This document shows, in pieces, positions 58,450 to 64,000 of a stretch of 64,000 bases of DNA; the first letter of the stretch is position 1; the number at the start of each line of letters is the position of its first letter. The position numbers and the translations under genes were made by a program. The notes beneath the pieces were generated by a model. It was not told the DNA's origin, did not search any database, and saw only the letters and a program-made list of their open reading frames with translations. This stretch comes from Pseudevernia furfuracea (Eukaryota > Ascomycota > Lecanoromycetes > Lecanorales > Parmeliaceae), in assembly GCA_022315425.1 (NCBI GenBank), contig JAIUPT010000050.1, positions 496,001 to 560,000 of the forward strand, given 5' to 3'.

Positions 58450-59238
58450 ATGTCGACCACTGGTCGAATGGCGTATGTGCGGGTACCTGCCTCCACTCAC
58501 GCCTCCAGGGCTACGCAGGTGGTCGGCGGCGGCGGGGAGGACCCCCGCAAGCCGCCCATGGGGCGTCCCCCCGTGAGCATGAGGCGAATGAGGTCAATGA
58601 TCCAAAACGCTTGCGCAATGCTGCGAAAAAGGCGCGGCGTAAGGAGAGGCGTCTGAGGCGCCTCATCGACGGTTCCGATGATTTCGACGCTGAGGCTGAG
58701 CCAGCTGCTCCGGAGCCTGGCGTCAAGGCCAAGGATGATGACGTCCAGATCCTGGGGTCGCGTCCCCGATACGGTAAGTTAGGTTCCTCGTCAGGAGTTC
58801 GTTGCTAACATGAGAACAGTTTGGGACGCATCCTTTGGAGAGTCGGCACCGCTCGGGTCCAGCCGGCAGCTCCAGCGCCTGGCGGAATTTCCGATTCGCC
58901 GCCGCTTGGAGTTCCGCCCGGGGGTCAACCTCCCGGACCCAAACAATTATCCGTCGTCGCTCGCGTCAGCTCTGTTGTTCCGTCGGGGTGTGATCGCGGC
59001 GACGCCTTGCCGACACTGCGCCCGTGGAAACGGGCGATACGTACCGAGTAGACGGGAGCGAGTTTTGTACAAGAGCCCTGGGTATAGTTTCATCGAACAG
59101 ACAGCTCCTTCGTACACGAGATTAAGACTTGGATGCCTAGCTACTTCGAATTCGAGCATCTTTGGTGAAAGCCATGAAGAAGTTGAAGAAGACAGGTATG
59201 GATCAACTGCTTTGGGAGATAGGACTTTACTCGGCTAG
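58450..59238 (+). pseudogene. Degenerate gene with a cysteine-pair motif (DUF3716-like)
   Basis: The ATG at 58450 begins MSTTGRMAYVRVPASTHAS but that frame stops at 58656. An overlapping frame, open earlier, carries NEVNDPKRLRNAAKKARRK, a basic helix and DDDVQILGSRPRY. It runs into a good 46-bp intron (58774-58819, GTAAGT, GCTAAC, ACAG) and then WDASFGESAPLGSSR and TPCRHCARGNGRYVPS to 59238. The CxxC..GNG pattern resembles the zinc-like cysteine motif of fungal DUF3716 proteins, but the later cysteines are missing. A frame change between 58500 and 58590 is needed to join the halves. Confidence 0.45.
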
Positions 59239-59718
59239 GAATAAGAAGATTCATAGCGGTCTTTTTGAATTGATGGGCGTCGCGAAATTTAATTCTGATA
59301 TCAGCTCATCACTTCTTTCTATCTTTCCATCTCGCTTATCAGATAGCCTTTGATCTTCTTAAAGCCTTCAGCTTCTTTTAAATTGCGTCTACGATTGCGC
59401 AGTCCTCGCTACAGCCAGGCTATCAACGATGAATCAGGCTGCCCTTGAAGACAGTAGTGATTCCAGTCTTTACTTTACAACTGCATTGACTACCTACATT
59501 CAGCTTCTACGAAGACTCCGTTCTGAAAAAAGCTATCAGGTCTTTCCATTTCGCCTCGTTCCCTTGTGTCTCGAAATAGTCTTCGAAGACGTTTTTGCAA
59601 TCCCAATGAAATTGACTTCTACAAAATGTGAAGCATAGTTTTATTTTTGAAAAGCCTGGCATAGCTTTGACTTTGCAGTAGCAAAGGCATTTTATTTATC
59701 TCCAAAATGTAGGCGAGT
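59239..59718. other. No gene supported
   Basis: Short frames only, at 59162-59353 and 59429-59638, without pattern. Confidence 0.4.
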
Positions 59719-60165
59719 ATGTGTATTTGTTTGAACACCGTCGCTTGTCAAGTCCAATATGATACGACCATCACGCAGTTGCTTCAAGAGCAAGATTCAC
59801 CGGCTCCCAGTGACCATCAGTACAGTCACCCTTGCACGCAGGTCGTTGAGGCCATGGGCGGGCCTACTTTGCTAGATGTTTCTCAGATTGACCGAAGCAA
59901 AAACTTTGGGACCGGGCATTTCCATTTGCTATATACCACACACGCGCTGGCAAATGCCACACGTCCCCATACAGATCCACATGAAAGTACAAAGAGGAAG
60001 ACTTTGTGCGTCCCCGTACCCTGCATATTTTCGAGAAAGCAAAGATACTTCGGCTCCACTGCATTGATGACTCCGGAGAGTCCTAAATTCTGGCAGGAGC
60101 GGTCGAAAATCGCCATTCCAACGACGGAAGAAGAGCTCCAGAATCTGGACGATGTCATGAATTGA
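59719..60165 (+). CDS. Uncertain ORF, coding-like 3' part
   Basis: A 148-codon frame whose second half looks coding: DRSKNFGTGHFHLLYTTHA, then FWQERSKIAIPTTEEELQN. After the TGA the same frame stays protein-like for about 30 codons (IGRKLRLREEGEDNDRRAE). So the stop may be a nonsense mutation (CGA to TGA). Unknown family. Confidence 0.3.
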   Translation: MCICLNTVACQVQYDTTITQLLQEQDSPAPSDHQYSHPCTQVVEAMGGPTLLDVSQIDRSKNFGTGHFHLLYTTHALANATRPHTDPHESTKRKTLCVPVPCIFSRKQRYFGSTALMTPESPKFWQERSKIAIPTTEEELQNLDDVMN

Positions 60166-60361
60166 ATCGGAAGGAAGCTTCGCCTTAGGGAGGAGGGTGA
60201 AGACAACGATCGGCGCGCAGAGCATTTGGGCAAGACATTGATGAAACCATAAGGTAATTAGCACCGATGGTTGCAAAGTCGAAGGTTCAAAAGACGCGAT
60301 ACAAGGAGAAGGTTGCAACGATAGCCGCTCAATTTGAGACACCCGTTTATGGCTTTTGAGC

Positions 60362-61245
60362 ATGCGTCTTGACCTAGGCAGAAGTTCCACGCCTCATCGA
60401 TGCCATGGCCACATCGTCGCAATCACGTCAAAGGAACTAGAATATCTGGAGCGTGCCCGCAGCGAATTTCTAGCAATTAATGGTCCCGGCACAAAGGGGC
60501 GAGAGCATGAAGCTGGCGCTGTGACCATACAGCTTACATTCGTGAACGATGATTCAAAGGGCCTCTGTATCATTGTGATCGATTGGATCAGACTGACAAG
60601 GTTGAATTTCACGAGAGTACTTAACGGTCACTGGTGGAGTGAGATCGAATAAGGCCCTTGTCCTATTATCGAAGCCGAGCAATGGATAGTCAAGTTCGAC
60701 CTGTTTCATCTACCCAAAAAGAACAACGCTTCTATTTTTAAGGTATGTCTCGATCGAACTGTATCTGTATTGATAGGTCTGCTAACTTATTCTGTAAGGT
60801 TCTTACTGGGAAACAGGATTACTTCAACGGTATTAGGACTTCACATTGTAATGAAATCCTACATCTCGCTTGGGAGCACCTCACGCAACTTGCCTCCGCT
60901 GTATTCGGCAACCCTTCGCGTCGAAAGAAGCTCAAAGATGCAATTGTTCAATTCTTTGCTTTCGCGCATGACAGAAAGTATCTTAATGCGATCCCGTCAG
61001 GAAGGTCTGGAGGCATCGCATTTGCCGAGCCACACTACATCACAAAGAACATCATTTCCCTTCAACAAAGGGTGTATGAACACACTGCAAGCCCTACCAA
61101 GATCTCAAAGAACCACTATCAATACCTGTACGATCATGAACTTCTTTCCGACAAATACTCTGCTTTAGGTACGTTCAAACAAGGGCGGAAAGAAAGGGAT
61201 AGTGCTCAGAAGTCCAGTCACAGCTCAATGATCCTGCTGCATTGA
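60362..61245 (+). CDS. Unknown protein, three-exon model
   Basis: The model uses 60362-60638, 60690-60742 and 60799-61245, giving 258 aa in phase. The first intron (51 bp, GTGAGA...ATAG) removes an in-frame TAA at 60650. The second (56 bp, GTATGT...GCTAAC...TAAG) is canonical. The protein has ITSKELEYLERARSEFLAI, KGLCIIVIDWIRLTR, FDLFHLPKKNNASIFK and AIVQFFAFAHDRKYLNAI. I recognise no family. If the first intron is wrong, the gene is a pseudogene with one stop. Confidence 0.45.
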
Positions 61246-63770
61246 AACCTATGTCACGGCTTTCAGGCCACTTCTCCAGCTCAGAACAGATTACGACCGA
61301 TTCTTTAACATCCCACTGAGAATCATTTGTTGTCATTGCATAACGATATGTTAGCTCTTGATACTAAGCTCAAAGGCTGCTGACTAGAGGACTTCCAGCT
61401 TCAGCAGAACAAGACACGAGCAAAAATACAGAACTTTGGCGCCAGGGAATACAGGTTTCCAGATCTGAATTCTTAGGAAGGCAAGACACCTAGTGCCGGA
61501 AGTTTGGGAGCCATGAGGTCAAGGACAAAGTTAAGGGGAAGGGAAGGCCTTTCTCGACTGTCAGAACCCTAGATCAACGCAAAACATGAGGCCTACCAAA
61601 GGACGAAAAAGCTGCGGAGCAGCAAAGGTAATTACTCAGATGTCATTAACCTTGAGAAAGAGCTTACTGGCATGAAAGCCTTTACAGCTGATGACATTGG
61701 ATTCCCAGATCGCATCAGGATTCAAATAAATTGCCATTCACCAACTCTTGTCCAAGCATTCATAAGTGGCCTCGATGCACGCCTGAAGGTCTACACTGGT
61801 CCGGTGCGGATACTTTGCATGTTGCCCGGTTCTGTAACGTGCATCGTTCGCCCATGCCACGAGAGATGAGAACCTGCTCGTCCAAATATATGCAAGCGAC
61901 TCCCACCGTCTGGCTATGAAGGCCCTCAATGACAGGCATTGCTCTAGAGATGGGACTGGGGCCTCAATACAGGGAAGGCCACAGGATTGTATCTGGTCTT
62001 GGAACCTAGTTGGCCGCCCTCGGAAACCTTCCATTTGTGAAGAAGACGTATTTCTAGTGGAAGTCCGCATGTCAATCGGTCAAAATGGCGAGTGAACTAG
62101 ATCACCACGTCTGTTATGGCACATGGAGGATTCTAGGAAGGAGCGGTCGGAGAGTTGGGAGATAGCGATAGCGCCTGGGCAGAAATGTACTTAGACGCCA
62201 GGAATCTCCCATAGTTTCTGGTTTAGAATCATCTTCTTACACCACCACTTTTGTGATCATGTTCTGACCCTGCCATGACAACGTCACGATCGTGCGCCTA
62301 TTCAAACGAGCCTTAGAGCTCATCCAACCTAATCACCTCGTTTCAGCGGCTTTCAAATCTCATCCCAGTCCCAGGGATGCACTCAGTAGGAAAAGAGTGG
62401 CGGTAGCTGCAGTCCTGGAGCAAGAATTCGGCGATGCCATCGAGGTCGAAGGCCACCACATCTGTGCCTTATACTGGGCTACAGGTCGTCGAATGTCGGT
62501 CGTGATGGCCTCCTAGGCACGGTGTTCGATGTCGTAGCTTGGGAAGGCAGTACAGGCAAGACTATCCATGTCAGTAACTTTGTAGTGGAAATAGGAATAT
62601 GGATGTAACCGTAGGAAAAAATATGGGCGGAAGAAAATTATTTTACATTGGTGTTACCATGTCATGACTACAATTGTTTGGCGCATTTCATTGAATTATT
62701 TCCGTGAGTGTCGAACGACACGAGTACTTGTATCAAGGATCCGAAAGAAGGAATTACAAGACGTCTGAGCGCTTGGGAGGTTTTTCCAACTCTGGGTCAT
62801 GCCACACCTCACCTTTCTAAAAATCCGATGTTCCCGTCGAAGAAAACCTTCCCTCCTTTGCCTGCATAGATAATAAATTGACTTCAAAGGTCTATCGCGG
62901 TTGCTCAACCTCTTTCCATCGATAGGTCATACCGATTCTCCCGCTCTTCTCTCGCGGTACTGATTTGCTATCAAGTTCTTTTCAACTGAGATCTTTGCGG
63001 ACGTTGAGTTCTCGTCACGCTCTTGGGCATGAGCTGCGCAACGTCGATTTTGCGAGTCGTGAGTTATGCAACACCTATACAGCAGAGCGTCTCTCGCATA
63101 GAGTGAAGAACTTCCTCTTTGCGCTCTTTTTCGAGCTAATACCGTGCAACTGAGTGGAGCGCCTCACCTTGATGCCGTTCGCTCGATCGTAAGAAATCTT
63201 TCAAAACCGACACGCGCTTTTCAGGCTCCTTTCGCTACATGTTTCTATTCAATGGCTTCCCGATGCGTGGACGGCCAAAATCGTGGAATCGACAGACATC
63301 ACCGGAATACAGAGACATGAGTGGTGGCCTGCATCATGATTATATCATGAAGGGAAAGGCCGCGAAGATGGCTGACGAAGAGGATGGTGAGATGAAATGG
63401 TATTACGAAGTGGTTTTCGGGGTATTGTCAAGGACCACACGTAGGACTAAAATAGTGTTTGAACGTGGTTTGAATAGAATTCTAACTATGGGAATTCTAT
63501 GTACAAGTGCATGCATGTGTTTGTAGAAGTACCTACCTACCTAGAAGGTCGTTGCTTGGCACGCTAGTGTAGGGCTGAGTCATAGGGCTGAGCCTTGGTG
63601 GTCATGGTATGGATTCATGACAGGTATGCAAACGCATGGAGACGAGGGCGAAGAGCATTACTACGCCAGGGACGTCAGCAATCAGTGATCACAGGAATAC
63701 CCAAAAGCACAATAACCATGACATCCATCGAGGACACTATTGCGCCATCCAAGACGATAAGTATGATTTT
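61246..63770. other. Gene-poor region with one fragment
   Basis: The frame at 62268-62516 reads RLFKRALELIQPNHLVSAAF, then DALSRKRVAVAAVLEQEFG and VEGHHICALYW before a stop. It looks like the tail of a lost or spliced gene. The rest holds only short ORFs. Confidence 0.35.
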
Positions 63771-64000
63771 AAGATGGCGAGAGAAAGAGCGAAGGGACAT
63801 AGCAAACGCTCCGCTTCTTCAACTTCAGGGGCCAAAGATAAAGCGACCTAAGTTTTTCGAAGATACTGTGAACGAACGAGACAAGTTATCAAATACGATT
63901 TTAACCTTGAAATCGGTCAAGAAAGCGGTTTTATTCAAGCCTTTCATCTTCGAAGACTCGAACGCGAAGAACGAAGTCAAGAAGGAAGTTTCTGCTTTAC
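63771..64000 (+). CDS. Partial ORF leaving the window
   Basis: After a TAA a frame stays open to the last base. It is rich in Lys/Glu: GPKIKRPKFFEDTVNERDK, LTLKSVKKAVLFKPFIFED, then NEVKKEVSAL. It has coding character but no start in view; it is probably an internal exon or part of a low-complexity protein. Confidence 0.35.

Noticed and set aside
59883..60390. Minus-strand ORFs of 116 and 153 codons
   Set aside because: Antisense to a more protein-like plus-strand frame; no pattern recognised.
1..64000. CRISPR arrays, bacterial operons, IS elements
   Set aside because: No spaced palindromic repeats or transposase genes were seen, and the gene structure is clearly eukaryotic.

Overview
The window looks like nuclear DNA of a filamentous ascomycete (Pezizomycotina). 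The evidence is compact genes broken by 44-160 bp introns with GT...CTAAC/CTGAC...AG signals, complete housekeeping genes of fungal type (Prp8, Rpb2, Dom34, Erd2, Cox4, eL34) and a filamentous-fungus gene, esdC. The class cannot be fixed from sequence alone; several proteins would fit Dothideomycetes or related lineages.

Layout. 0.2-4.5 kb: a putative secreted protein, the ribosome-rescue factor Dom34 and a low-complexity repeat protein. 5.1-7.4 kb: minus-strand gene relics; one has four in-frame stops, each explicable by a C-to-T change. 8-10.3 kb: a DUF1772 (anthrone-oxygenase-like) protein and the HDEL receptor Erd2 with a long C-terminal extension. 13.3-14.6 kb: a Myb/SANT-like protein. 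18.4-24.6 kb: a nine-exon secreted FAD amine oxidase and two unknown proteins. 26.1-34.2 kb: a divergent pair, eL34 (with a 14-nt microexon) and an uninterrupted prp8. 34.6-38.7 kb: a broken-looking GC-rich ORF, cox4 and esdC. 40.1-46.6 kb: a divergent pair, rpb2 and an MFS transporter. 47.7-51.4 kb: a RING finger fused to two TFIIB-like cyclin repeats, and an unknown protein. 52.4-53.9 kb: a rhodopsin-like membrane protein with a one-base splice-phase conflict. 54-64 kb: a gene-poor tract with fragments, frameshifted ORFs, one possibly intact unknown gene, and an ORF that leaves the window.

How the genes relate. There is no obvious biosynthetic cluster. The conserved genes serve transcription (rpb2), splicing (prp8), translation and its surveillance (rpl34, dom34), respiration (cox4) and ER retrieval (erd2). 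They are interspersed with accessory genes and degenerate intervals. The most unusual items are the RING/TFIIB-cyclin fusion, a ~150-bp segment of it duplicated 47 kb away at the end of the first gene, and the C-to-T-type decay of the 5-6 kb pseudogene. All splice models were made by eye from consensus signals and frame continuity. Protein identities come from recognised family sequence patterns, not from searches.
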